Shown here: positions 33,314-43,000 of the stretch, piece after piece
How the letters are laid out: every line of letters begins with the position of its first letter
Position numbering within the stretch: the stretch's first letter is position 1
Source: Cohnella fermenti
GTDB lineage: Bacteria; Bacillota; Bacilli; Paenibacillales; Paenibacillaceae
NCBI RefSeq assembly: GCF_004801405.1
Contig: NZ_SSOB01000033.1
Span: forward strand, 1-64,000
Direction of reading: 5' to 3'
Length of the DNA: 64,000 bases
The notes under the pieces: generated by a model
The model's input: the letters and a program-made list of their open reading frames with translations, nothing else
Told to the model about the DNA's origin: nothing
Database searches by the model: none
Position numbers and translations under genes: made by a program

Positions 33314-35095
33314 TTGAAGCCGCCGTTTAAGCTTCGAAGCTTCCAGACGAATATCGTATTTGCCTTCGCGCTGGTCATCTTGATGACCATTCTTATTATG
33401 GGGGTAACATCGTATTACGTATCCCGTGAGTCGGTTCAATCGAATACCCAGACCTATACGACCGAACTTGTGAAGCAGGTGAACAAGAACATCAGGTCGT
33501 ACATCAATGGCATGATGTATATGTCGGATCTGGCGGCAGGCAACCGGACGATTCAGGAATACTTCTCGGCCACGTCGTTCAAGAGCCTGGAAGAAGAGAA
33601 GAAGCTGAAGGAGAGCATCGTCGACTTCCTGGGATCGATGCTTGTCTCCCGCACCGATATTGCTTCCGTGAATATCTTCGCTACAAGCGGGGGGAGATTT
33701 GTGACGGGAAGGGCCGAACTGGAACGCAATCCGTATATCGACATCGAAGAGATGAGCTGGTACAAAGACGCTCTTGCCGCTCATGGAGAGAATGTCATCT
33801 CTTCCAGCCATGTTCAGCCGATCTTCAAGGGCAGCTATCCTTGGGTCGTATCGCTCAGCCGCGAGTTGATCGGTCGCGACGGGCGGAGTCTTGGCGTATT
33901 CCTTGTTGACCTCAACTTCAGCGTCATGAACGATATCCTGAAGGATATCAAGCTGGGGAAGCGGGGGTATCTGTTCATCGTGGATCAGAACGGCAAGCTC
34001 GTCTATCATCCGCAGCAGCAGCTCATCTACAGCAAGCTCAAGACAGAGATGATCGACCGGGTGCTTGTTACGCAGAGCGGTACCTTCACGAGCGACGAAG
34101 GCAAGGACAGCCGCATGTACACCGTAGAGGATGCGGGCTTCGGGTGGAGAATCGTCGGTGTCTCCTATGTGAACGAACTGGCTGCCAATCAGAACAATTT
34201 GCGTCTGTCGTTCATTTTCCTCGGACTTGTCTGCATCGTAATTGCGATCCTGATCTCCTTCTATCTGTCCCAGCGTGTAAGCCGTCCGATACGTCAACTG
34301 GAATCGCACATGAAGGAAGTCGAGCGCGGCAACTTCGACCTGCATGTTCCGGTGCCGAAGACGATCGAGATCGGTCGTCTTGCGCGGGCATTCAATATTA
34401 TGGTCGGACGAATCAAGGAGCTTATGAACCAGACGATCTCTGACCAGGAGCAGAAACGCAAGAGTGAGCTGAGTGCTCTGCAGGCACAGATCAACCCGCA
34501 CTTTCTGTACAATACGTTGGATTCGATCATCTGGATGGCAGAGAGCAACCGTTCGCAGGAGGTGATCCTCATGACGTCCGCACTGGCGAAGCTGTTCCGC
34601 GCATCGATCGGCAAGGGGGAAGAGCTTGTGCCGATCCGCAACGAGATTGAGCACATCACGAATTATCTGAAGATACAGAAGATGCGTTACAGCAACAAGC
34701 TCGACTACCGGATTGATATCGATGGCTCGATCGAGCACATCTTGACGATCAAGGTCATCTTGCAGCCGATCGTGGAGAATGCAATCTATCACGGAATCAA
34801 GAAGAAGCGCGGGGCAGGGAGCGTAGTCGTCAAGTCGCAGATGACGGATACCGATATTTTGCTGATCGTTGAAGACAACGGCTGCGGCATGGATGAGGAG
34901 ACGGTGCGCACTCTTCTGTTGCCGATAGCGAAGCGGCCGGAAGGGCGGGGTGTCGGCGTTCGGAACGTTCACGAGCGACTTCAGTTGTACTTCGGGCCTC
35001 AGTATGGGCTAAGCTATGCCAGCTCGCCGGGAGAAGGTACGACGGCAACGATTCGTTTCCCGAAAAAAACGGCGGTTCCGCCCGTTGGAGAGTGA
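33314..35095 (+). CDS. YesM-type sensor histidine kinase with dCache sensor
   Basis: 593 residues. Membrane segments are at about 15-34 and 297-318. The region between has the dCache pattern (residues about 40-290, ISSSHVQPIFKG, GKRGYLFIVDQNGKLVYHP). After HAMP, H396 lies in AQINPHFLYNTLDS and N489 in QPIVENAIYHGI, with EDNGCGMD and GVGVRNVHERL completing the ATPase. The start is TTG at 33314; the nearby ATG (33307) reads only seven codons. The ribosome site is weak, so translation is probably coupled to the regulator gene. The anchored binding protein encoded 3 bp downstream may present sugar to this kinase. Confidence 0.9.
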   Translation: MKPPFKLRSFQTNIVFAFALVILMTILIMGVTSYYVSRESVQSNTQTYTTELVKQVNKNIRSYINGMMYMSDLAAGNRTIQEYFSATSFKSLEEEKKLKESIVDFLGSMLVSRTDIASVNIFATSGGRFVTGRAELERNPYIDIEEMSWYKDALAAHGENVISSSHVQPIFKGSYPWVVSLSRELIGRDGRSLGVFLVDLNFSVMNDILKDIKLGKRGYLFIVDQNGKLVYHPQQQLIYSKLKTEMIDRVLVTQSGTFTSDEGKDSRMYTVEDAGFGWRIVGVSYVNELAANQNNLRLSFIFLGLVCIVIAILISFYLSQRVSRPIRQLESHMKEVERGNFDLHVPVPKTIEIGRLARAFNIMVGRIKELMNQTISDQEQKRKSELSALQAQINPHFLYNTLDSIIWMAESNRSQEVILMTSALAKLFRASIGKGEELVPIRNEIEHITNYLKIQKMRYSNKLDYRIDIDGSIEHILTIKVILQPIVENAIYHGIKKKRGAGSVVVKSQMTDTDILLIVEDNGCGMDEETVRTLLLPIAKRPEGRGVGVRNVHERLQLYFGPQYGLSYASSPGEGTTATIRFPKKTAVPPVGE

Positions 35096-35098
35096 AGT

Positions 35099-36082
35099 AT
35101 GTTCGCGTACCGGTTACGACGCCCGGCTTGGATCGTCGGGCTGATTGTCATGATGCTGTCGCTCGCCTGGTTTGCCTTCGCAAGCTGGCCTGATCGGGCG
35201 CCGATTCGCATCGAGATTATTATTAAATCGACGGACGATTCCATCGAGTTCTGGAAAGTGCTGAAGGACGGCGCCAACGTCGCCGCTGAAGAATTCGGTG
35301 CGGAGGTCAAGGTGACGGGCGCGCGTTCGGATGCCGATGTCGATGGACAAATCTCGCGTGTCGAGGAAGCGATCTCCCGCAAGCCGGATGCGATCATTTT
35401 GTCGGCCAACGACTTCAATCGGCTTGTCCCCGTGGCGAAGAAGGTTGCGGCCGGCAAGATTCGCTTTTTTATTGTCGATTCGGGAATCAATGCCGACATC
35501 GCGAGGAGCGCTGTTGCAACAGATAATGTCAAGGCGGGCAAGGAAGCGGGCCAAGCGCTTCTGGACACTCTCGAAGGACCTGCGGATGTGGCGATTATCA
35601 ATTACGGATCGGCCGGCGCTTCCCTGATTGACAGGGAGAAGGGCGTGCGTTCGGTGCTGGACGAACAGTCGGGAATTCGGCTGCTTGCTACATACGATGC
35701 ACAAGGTCAGGAGGATAATGCCTACTTGTATACCAAACGCGCGATCGCCGAGCACCCCGAGCTGCGCGGCATCGTCGGCTTGAACGAACCGACGAGCGTA
35801 GGGGCGGGAAGAGCCATCCGCGAGCTCGGGATGAGCGATCGCATCCGGCTGATCGGCTTCGATAGTTCGATTAACGAGGTCAAGCTGCTCGAAGAAGGAA
35901 TCATGCAGGCTACGATAATCCAGAATCCGTTCCAGATGGGCTATCTGAGCGTCAAGACGGCAGTCGATTCGGTTCGCGGGAAGGAAGTGCCGAAGCGGAT
36001 CGACACGGGCTCGCTAACCATTACCAGAGACAATATGTACGAGGAAGAGAATCAGAAGCTTCTCTTCCCATTCTACGAATAA
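35099..36082 (+). CDS. Membrane-anchored periplasmic-binding-protein-type sugar sensor
   Basis: 327 residues of the type-1 (ribose/galactose-binding) fold. Residues 10-29 form an uncleaved-looking hydrophobic anchor (AWIVGLIVMMLSLAWFAFAS) with no lipobox Cys. The mature part has EFWKVLKDGANVAAEEFG, VDSGINADIARSAVATDN, GLNEPTSVGAGRAI and GFDSSINEVKLLE. It is clearly related to the transporter's own binding protein at 38875 (DSGVDSDIPIATAATDN). It follows the kinase gene by 3 bp and is separated from the transporter genes by a terminator. These facts suggest a co-sensor for the YesM kinase, like sugar-binding proteins that contact sensor kinases. The interaction is inferred. Confidence 0.8.
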   Translation: MFAYRLRRPAWIVGLIVMMLSLAWFAFASWPDRAPIRIEIIIKSTDDSIEFWKVLKDGANVAAEEFGAEVKVTGARSDADVDGQISRVEEAISRKPDAIILSANDFNRLVPVAKKVAAGKIRFFIVDSGINADIARSAVATDNVKAGKEAGQALLDTLEGPADVAIINYGSAGASLIDREKGVRSVLDEQSGIRLLATYDAQGQEDNAYLYTKRAIAEHPELRGIVGLNEPTSVGAGRAIRELGMSDRIRLIGFDSSINEVKLLEEGIMQATIIQNPFQMGYLSVKTAVDSVRGKEVPKRIDTGSLTITRDNMYEEENQKLLFPFYE

Positions 36083-36083
36083 G

Positions 36084-36105
36084 AACGGGCCGCTGGCCCG
36101 TTTTT
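36084..36105 (+). terminator. Rho-independent terminator after the sensing genes
   Basis: AACGGGCC (36084-36091) pairs with GGCCCGTT around a GCT loop, followed directly by TTTTTCTG. It is short but strong, and separates the sensing genes from the transporter genes. Confidence 0.8.
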
Positions 36106-36113
36106 CTGTTTAT

Positions 36114-36189
36114 GTCCGATTATGTCCGAATATTTTTCGACTCTTCCCGGAAGAAATCACATTCAGGCCAAAGATTGAAAGCGTTATAT
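36114..36189 (+). promoter_or_regulatory. Operator cluster and cre-like site before the ribose-type transporter
   Basis: Three related elements lie about one helical turn apart: GTCCGATTATGT (36114), GTCCGAATATTT (36124) and TTTCGACTCTTC (36135). The AATATTTTTCGA at 36129-36140 matches a 12-mer at 29189-29200. Downstream is a possible -10 TATATT (36185-36190). It overlaps TGAAAGCGTTATAT (36176-36189), which fits the CcpA cre consensus except at the last two bases. Together they suggest activation by the local regulator plus carbon catabolite repression. Confidence 0.5.
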
Positions 36190-36229
36190 TTAAAAGCAAC
36201 AACGGAATGGAAGCAAGGAGGGGCAGGCA

Positions 36230-37741
36230 ATGAACGAGGCGCTCGTAACCATGACCGGAATCGAAAAGCATTTTGCCGGCGTCCATGCGCTGAAGGGCTG
36301 CCGGTTCGAGCTGCGATCCGGCGAGGTCCATGCGCTGGTCGGAGAGAACGGCGCGGGCAAATCGACGATGATGAAGATTCTGACGGGGGTTTATCAGAAG
36401 GACGAAGGAGAGATTGCATACAAGGGCGGCCCTGTCCAGATTGCGGATACCAAAGCGGCACAGAAGCTCGGAATCACGATGATTCATCAGGAGCTGAATC
36501 TGGCTCCGGACCTCACCGTCGCTCAGAACATCTTCATCGGGCGCGAACCGCGAAGCTTCGGGGGGCTGTTCCTTAACGACAAAGAGATGAACAGGCAAAC
36601 CTCCAAGCTGCTGGCCCAGATGAATCTGGATATCGAGCCGACTGCGCTCGTGTCCGATCTCACCGTTGCCAAGCAGCAGATGGTCGAGATCGTTAAGGCA
36701 ATCTCGTACGAGTCCCAGGCGCTCATCATGGACGAGCCGACTGCGGCGCTCAGCGACAACGAGATCGAGGAGCTGTTCGCGACGATCGAGAAGCTTAGAG
36801 CCGAAGGTGTCGGCATTGTCTACATCTCCCACCGGATGGCCGAGCTGCAGCGCATCAGCGACCGGATTACGGTCATGCGGGACGGAGCTTACATCGATAC
36901 GGTGCTAACGAGAGAGACAACGGTCGAGCGAATTATCTCGATGATGGTCGGCCGGGAGCTGTACCATGTCGAAGGGCCTCAGCTCGCAGATTCCTACGGA
37001 GAAGTCGTACTCGAAGCGCGGGGGCTGAACCGGGGACGGACGATCAAGGATGTCAGCTTCAAATTGCGCAAGGGCGAGATTCTGGGCATGGCCGGGCTGA
37101 TCGGCGCGGGACGCACGGAGGTGGCAAGAGCGATCTTCGGTGCGGATTCGCTTGATTCCGGCGAGATTCTCATTCGAGGGAAGAGAGTAAGAATAGGCGC
37201 TCCGCACGATGCCGTCCGCGAAGGAATCGGATATTTGTCGGAGGACCGCAAGAGGTACGGCTGCCTGGTCGATATGGACGTTAAGACGAATGTCGCGATT
37301 GCTTCGCTTGGTCGGTTCGCCCGATTCTCATGGATGTCCGGCTCGCGAATCGAGCGGGTATCGGAGGATGTCGTCGAGCGGCTTAAGGTGAAGACGCCGA
37401 GCGTTCATCAGCGCCTGAAGAACTTGTCGGGCGGCAATCAGCAGAAGGTGATTATCGGGAAGTGGCTGACCAGGGACTGCGATATCCTGATTTTCGACGA
37501 ACCGACACGGGGGATCGATATTGGAGCCAAGAGCGAGATTTACAAGCTGCTGGACAGTCTGGCTGCACAGGGCAAGTCGATCATCATGATCAGTTCGGAG
37601 CTGCCGGAGGTGCTGCGGCTCAGCCATCGGGTTCTCGTTATGTGCGAGGGCAGGGTTACGGCCGATCTGATGAACGACGGATTGACTCAGGAGACGATCA
37701 TGCATTACGCCACGCAGAGAGAAGAAGCGCTTCACGCATAA
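36230..37741 (+). CDS. Sugar ABC transporter ATPase, RbsA/MglA type (two nucleotide-binding domains)
   Basis: 503 residues with two fused ATPase domains. Domain 1 has Walker A GENGAGKST (38-46), a degenerate signature (LTVAKQQMVEI) and Walker B ALIMDEPTAALSD. Domain 2 starts near 250, has a weakened Walker A (GLIGAGRTEVARAI), a full signature LSGGNQQKV and Walker B ILIFDEPTRGID. This asymmetric pattern is normal for RbsA-type proteins. It powers the permease at 37758 together with the binding protein at 38875, so this importer carries its own ATPase, unlike the three other importers here. GGAGGGGCAGGC precedes the ATG. Confidence 0.95.
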   Translation: MNEALVTMTGIEKHFAGVHALKGCRFELRSGEVHALVGENGAGKSTMMKILTGVYQKDEGEIAYKGGPVQIADTKAAQKLGITMIHQELNLAPDLTVAQNIFIGREPRSFGGLFLNDKEMNRQTSKLLAQMNLDIEPTALVSDLTVAKQQMVEIVKAISYESQALIMDEPTAALSDNEIEELFATIEKLRAEGVGIVYISHRMAELQRISDRITVMRDGAYIDTVLTRETTVERIISMMVGRELYHVEGPQLADSYGEVVLEARGLNRGRTIKDVSFKLRKGEILGMAGLIGAGRTEVARAIFGADSLDSGEILIRGKRVRIGAPHDAVREGIGYLSEDRKRYGCLVDMDVKTNVAIASLGRFARFSWMSGSRIERVSEDVVERLKVKTPSVHQRLKNLSGGNQQKVIIGKWLTRDCDILIFDEPTRGIDIGAKSEIYKLLDSLAAQGKSIIMISSELPEVLRLSHRVLVMCEGRVTADLMNDGLTQETIMHYATQREEALHA

Positions 37742-37757
37742 TTCGGAGGGGATTGGG

Positions 37758-38771
37758 ATGAAGAAAACATCGCTAGCGTTGGGGGCGGCTCCGACGAGGC
37801 AATTGTCTATTTTCAAGCCGGGGTGGCTGCAGCAGTTTCTTGCGTTCGGCAGTTTGATCGCTTTGGTCGTTATCTTTTCGTTCGCCTCGGAAAATTTCTT
37901 TAAATTCTCCAACATCGTCGGCATTCTGCTCTCCACGGCGGTGACCGGAGTTCTGGCGCTTGGCGCTACCTTCGTCATCATCACCGGGGGAATCGATCTG
38001 TCGGTTGGTACGGTGATGACCTTGAGTGCGGTCATGACGGGAGTAAGCATCTCCTTCTGGGGAACTCCGATTTGGGTCGGCCTGCTGGTCGGCGTCATGA
38101 CCGGCGCGCTCTGCGGACTGGTGTCGGGTTACGCCGTGTCAAAGCTGAATATACCGCCTTTTATCGCAACACTGGCGATGATGATGATTGCGAAGGGGCT
38201 TGCTCTCGTCATCTCGGGAACGAAGCCGGTCTACTTTACGGATGCCAAAGGATTCACCGATATAGCGTTGGGTTCGCTGCTTGGCGACATCATTCCCGGC
38301 TTCACGATTCCGAATGCGGTGCTGATCTTCTTCGCCGCCGCCATTATCGGAAGTATCGTGCTGACTCGAACGCTGGTCGGCCGATATAACTTCGCGATCG
38401 GCAGCAACGAGGAGGCGGCCCGTCTCTCGGGCGTCAACGTGAACTTCTGGAAGATTGTCATCTACACGATCGCCGGCGTCTTCACCGGCATCGCCGGCAT
38501 CCTTATCGCTTCGCGGCTTAATTCCGCTCAGCCGGCGCTTGGACAAGGATATGAGCTTGAAGCGATCGCCGCGGTCGTCATCGGCGGCACCTCGCTGAGC
38601 GGCGGCAAGGGCACGATCATCGGTACGGTGATCGGCGCGCTTATCATGAGTGTTCTGACGAACGGCTTGCGCATTCTGTCCGTTCCCCAGGAGTGGCAGA
38701 CGGTCGTCGTCGGCTTCGTTATCTTCCTGGCTGTCTATGCCGACATTCTTCGCCGCAAGAAGGGCGCTTAA
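37758..38771 (+). CDS. Sugar ABC transporter permease, RbsC type
   Basis: 337 residues, about ten membrane segments. The family motif GGIDLSVGTVMTLSAVM lies near residues 76-92, and GGTSLSGGKGTIIGTVIGAL near 275-294. It belongs to the BPD_transp_2 group that imports monosaccharides such as ribose, xylose or galactose. It follows the ATPase gene by 16 bp, with GGAGGGG before the ATG. The stem-loop after its stop separates it from the binding-protein gene. Confidence 0.95.
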   Translation: MKKTSLALGAAPTRQLSIFKPGWLQQFLAFGSLIALVVIFSFASENFFKFSNIVGILLSTAVTGVLALGATFVIITGGIDLSVGTVMTLSAVMTGVSISFWGTPIWVGLLVGVMTGALCGLVSGYAVSKLNIPPFIATLAMMMIAKGLALVISGTKPVYFTDAKGFTDIALGSLLGDIIPGFTIPNAVLIFFAAAIIGSIVLTRTLVGRYNFAIGSNEEAARLSGVNVNFWKIVIYTIAGVFTGIAGILIASRLNSAQPALGQGYELEAIAAVVIGGTSLSGGKGTIIGTVIGALIMSVLTNGLRILSVPQEWQTVVVGFVIFLAVYADILRRKKGA

Positions 38772-38784
38772 TTGTGTGTATGGT

Positions 38785-38828
38785 CTTCGCCCGCCAGCCA
38801 ATTGCACAAGGAGAGTCTGCGGGCGAAG
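38785..38828 (+). other. Stem-loop between permease and solute-binding genes
   Basis: CTTCGCCCGC (38785-38794) pairs with GCGGGCGAAG (38819-38828), followed by an A/T-rich stretch (TTATATAAATC). It could protect a processed 5' end of the binding-protein message. A local promoter in the A/T-rich part is possible but no clear -35/-10 pair is seen. Confidence 0.6.
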
Positions 38829-38874
38829 GTTATATAAATCATTACATTATTCATAGTCGAAGGGGAGAGTACGA

Positions 38875-39897
38875 ATGAAGAGGAATGTGAAGAAGTGGAC
38901 GGCTGCTTCGATGCTGCTGGCCGGAATTCTGCTGGTGTCCGCTTGCGGATCGAACAATGGAGGCAACTCGTCGCCGGCGGCTGCGCCAAGCTCATCCGTT
39001 GCCGCATCCGGCACGACGGATGCGGGAGCCAAGCTGTACATCCCCATCATCTCGAAGGGGTTCCAGCATCAATTCTGGCAAGCGGTCAAGATCGGCGCAG
39101 AGAAGGCCGCAGCCGAGTACAACGTGGAGATCACCTTCGAAGGACCGGAGACCGAAGAACAAGTCGACAAGCAGCTTGAGATGCTGCAGGTCGCCCTCGA
39201 CAAGAAGCCAAGCGCGATCGGCTTCGCTGCTCTGGACAGCCAAGCTTCGTTGCCATTGCTTCAGAAGGCGGAGGATGCGAACATTCCGATTATTGCGTTC
39301 GACTCGGGTGTCGACAGCGACATTCCGATCGCGACGGCGGCGACCGACAACAAGGCCGCTGCCGCGCTTGCAGCCGACAAGATGGCCGAATTGATTGGCG
39401 GCAAGGGAGAGATTGCGGTCATCGCGCACGACCAGACGAGCCGAACGGGAGTCGATCGTCGCGACGGCTTCGTCAATCAGATCAAGGATAAATATCCGGA
39501 TATCAAGATTGTCGACATTCAGTATAGCGGCGATCATCTCAAGGCGACCGACCTGACGAAGGCGATCCTTCAGGCTCATCCGGACATCAAGGGCGTATTC
39601 GGCACGAACGAAGGCGCGGCGATCGGAGTATTGAACGGCGTTACCGAATCGAACATGGCCGGCAAGGTTATCATTATCGGCTTCGACTCGGGCAAGGCGC
39701 AGATAGATGCCATCAAGAGCGGCAAGATGGCCGGAGCCATTACGCAGAATCCGATCGGCATCGGGTACGAAACAGTTAAGGCCGCCGTGGCGGCAATCAA
39801 CGGCGAGACCGTCGAGAAGAACATCGATACCGGCTTCTACTGGTATGACAAGGATAATATCGACAGTGAAGAGATCAAGGCAGTTCTGTACGAATAA
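38875..39897 (+). CDS. Ribose-type sugar-binding lipoprotein
   Basis: 340 residues. A lipoprotein signal peptide ends LLVSAC (Cys24), followed by a Ser/Ala linker. The type-1 fold has QHQFWQAVKIGAEKAAAEYN, IIAFDSGVDSDIPIATAATDN and GVFGTNEGAAIGVLNG, the order expected for RbsB-like monosaccharide receptors. GAAGGGGAGAG precedes the ATG. It supplies ligand to the 36230/37758 importer. The close relative at 35099 lacks the lipobox and sits with the sensor genes, so the block has one receptor for transport and one for sensing. The ligand may be L-fucose, L-galactose or another sugar released by the GH95 enzyme next door, which is inference. Confidence 0.92.
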   Translation: MKRNVKKWTAASMLLAGILLVSACGSNNGGNSSPAAAPSSSVAASGTTDAGAKLYIPIISKGFQHQFWQAVKIGAEKAAAEYNVEITFEGPETEEQVDKQLEMLQVALDKKPSAIGFAALDSQASLPLLQKAEDANIPIIAFDSGVDSDIPIATAATDNKAAAALAADKMAELIGGKGEIAVIAHDQTSRTGVDRRDGFVNQIKDKYPDIKIVDIQYSGDHLKATDLTKAILQAHPDIKGVFGTNEGAAIGVLNGVTESNMAGKVIIIGFDSGKAQIDAIKSGKMAGAITQNPIGIGYETVKAAVAAINGETVEKNIDTGFYWYDKDNIDSEEIKAVLYE

Positions 39898-39914
39898 AGA
39901 ATCGATGTCTTGCA

Positions 39915-39955
39915 GGCGGGAAGAGGAGTATCGCGCTCTTGCCGCCTTCGGGCGG
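39915..39955 (+). other. Overlapping alternative hairpins before the GH95 exoenzyme gene
   Basis: GGCGGGAAGAG (39915-39925) can pair with CTCTTGCCGCC (39936-39946) with one mismatch. Alternatively CCGCC (39942-39946) pairs with GGCGG (39951-39955) around a TTCG tetraloop. The two structures exclude each other. No T-run follows, so classic attenuation is not supported. Confidence 0.45.
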
Positions 39956-40011
39956 TGCGCTCGTTCCGGGCTGGAAGTATTCATGAAGGATATTCATGAG
40001 GAGGGTAATCC

Positions 40012-43000
40012 ATGTTTAGAAAGTCAGTAAGCTCGACGCTGGCGCTTACACTTGCGATCACGAATATTGGAATCGTGTCTGCGCTGGCGGATACCGGCGT
40101 TGGCAGCACCGGCGATCAGAAAGTTCCGCTTAAGACGTGGTATACGGAGGAGGCAACCAGTTGGGAATCGGAAGCGCTTCCGCTCGGCAACGGCTTCATG
40201 GGCGCGATGGTATTCGGAGGTGTCGACAAGGATCGGATTCTTGTCAATGAGAAGACATTGTGGTCGGGCGGTCCCGGCGCGAATGCCGAGTACGATGGCG
40301 GTCATAAGGATACGGCGGAGGAGAAGCACGACATTCTGCAGCAAGTGCGAACCCAGATCCAGGACGCAATGACGGCCTTCTCGCAAGGCACACAGGCCTA
40401 CGTGGACAGCAATGGCAAGGTTGTCGCGCCGAGCTACAATGTGCCAAGCAGCTTGAACACGCTTATCAACGGCAATGGCTCGACGGGCGGTCTGATCGGA
40501 ACGAAGACGAACTTCGGTTCGTATCAGGAGCTTGGCTCGATCTGGATGGAAGATTTGAATGCGGTTACGCCTTCCGTCGTTCGAGTGTATACGGACAAAG
40601 ACAACACGAAGACTGCCGGCGAAACAGTCGCCAAGCTGTTCGACGGCGACATCAATACGAAGTTCTTCGCGGATGGCAATGCGAACAGCGCACCATATGT
40701 CATCGATTGGGACTACAACAAGCCAATCGCGACCAACTCATACTCGATCACGACGGGCAACGATTCGACGGGGCGCGATCCGAAGGACTGGACGCTGTCC
40801 GGCTCCACGGACGGTACGAACTTTACCGTGATCGACACAGTCACGAGCTTCTCGCTCGATGATCGCAAGGCAACCCAGATCTTCAGTCTCGATACGCCGG
40901 GAACGTATCAATATTTCAAACTGACTGTAAGCGCTTTAAGGAGTTCCGGTTCCGCTCTTCAGATGTCCGAAGTGAAAATCATTCAGGACGAGAGCGCATC
41001 TCCTGCGAAGCCGACGATCAGCGACTATACGCGCTCGCTTGATCTGGACAACGGCAAAGCAGAGGTGGAATATAAGCAGAACGATCTTGAGCTGAAGCGG
41101 GAATACTTCGTCAACTATCCCGACAACGTGCTGGCGATTCGTCTCACTGCCGCTGACACCGGCAAACTGAGCCGCTTCATCAGCGTTACAAGCGAACAGC
41201 AGCGCAAGACGGTAACGGCGAACGGAGATACGATCACGATGACAGGCTGGCCGAACGATCATAACAAGACGAATGCGGCAACCGACTTCGAAGGAACGCT
41301 GCACTTCGCCCAGCAGATCAAGGTTATCCCGACCGGAGGTACGATGAGCACGCAATCCGGCGGCATCAAGGTCGAGAACGCCGACTCTATCGTCATTCTG
41401 ATGACGGCGGGGACGAATTATCAGCAATCGATGGATGATTCGTTCGATTACTTCACCGGCGTCGATCCGCTTATCGCCGTTCAAGAGCGGCTGGCCTCGG
41501 CTGCGGCGAAGGGCTTCGACACGCTGTACGACAGGCATATTGCGGATTATAAGAATCTGTTCGATCGCGTAAGTCTCAACCTGATGGGGGCAACGCTCCC
41601 GAGCAAGCCGACCGATGAATTATTGGCGGGCTACGCTCGCACGAATACGGTTCTCGAGGATCGGTACCTGGAGCAATTGTATTACCAGTTCGGGAGATAC
41701 CTGCTTATCGCTTCATCGCGGGAAGGATCGCTTCCGGCCAATCTCCAAGGCATATGGGCGAACGGGACCTCTCCGCCATGGCAGTCGGATTATCATGCCA
41801 ACATCAATCTGCAGATGAACTACTGGCTTGCCGAGCAGACGAATCTGTCCGAGACGCATATGCCGAATATCGAATACATCCAGAGTCTCGTCCCGCGGGG
41901 CACACTCAGTGCGCAGCACGGTTATGTAACTCCCGATGGCGATCCGGTTCGCGGATGGACGACCCATCATGAGAACAACATCTGGGGCAATACGGCACCT
42001 GCAACGAGCAGTGCGTTCTTCTCTCCGGAAGACGGCGCATGGTTGGCCCAGGACATCTGGGAGCACTACCAGTTCACAATGGACAAGGACTTCCTTGAGG
42101 AGAATTACGACCTGCTGCTGCAAGCGGCGCTGTTCTGGGTCGATACGCTCTGGACGGACACTCGGGACGGAACGCTGGTTGCGAATCCATCCTACTCGCC
42201 GGAGCATGGTCCTTATTCGCTTGGCGCCACAGAAGTGCAAAGCGTCGTGTGGGGCATCTTCGACGAGGTGATTCAAGCAAGCGACATCCTCGGCATGGAC
42301 TCCTCCGAATTGGATGAGATCGTGACGGCGAAGTCGAAGCTGGCCGGACCGAAGATCGGGCTCGGCGGCCAGTTCATGGAATGGAAGGACGAGGTCGCCA
42401 TGGACTTGACCGGCGACAACGGCCATCGGCATACGAACCATCTGTTCGCTCTTCATCCCGGCAATCAGGTCGTAGCGGGAAGAAGCGAGCAGGACGACAA
42501 GTACGTCGAAGCGATGAAGGTAACGCTGAATACGCGCGGCGATGGCGGCACGGGCTGGAGCAAGGCGTGGAAGATCAACTTCTGGGCGCGCTTGCGAGAC
42601 GGGGATCGGGCGCAGAAGCTCGTCAAGGAGCTGCTCTACGAGTCGACGCTAAGCAATCTGTTCGACACGCATCCGCCGTTCCAGATCGACGGCAACTTCG
42701 GCGCAACCGCCGGGATGACGGAGATGCTGCTGCAGAGCCAGGGCGGCGCGGTTGAGCTTCTGCCTGCACTTCCTTCCAAGTGGAACACCGGCAGCGTATC
42801 CGGACTGAAGGCCAGAGGCAACGTCGAGGTCGACATGGCTTGGGAGCAATCCAGCCTCAAGTCGGCGAAGCTGAAGACGAACGTCGACGGCGAAGTGACG
42901 GTCAAGGGCACGAATATCGGTACGGCGACGATTACGGGGGCTCATGCTTCCGATGTAACAGTCGTTGACGCCAATACGATTATCATCGACGGGACTGCAG

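Noticed and set aside
33161..34972. 603-aa minus-strand open frame
   Set aside because: It is antisense to the regulator and kinase genes 31688-35095, both with intact catalytic motifs.
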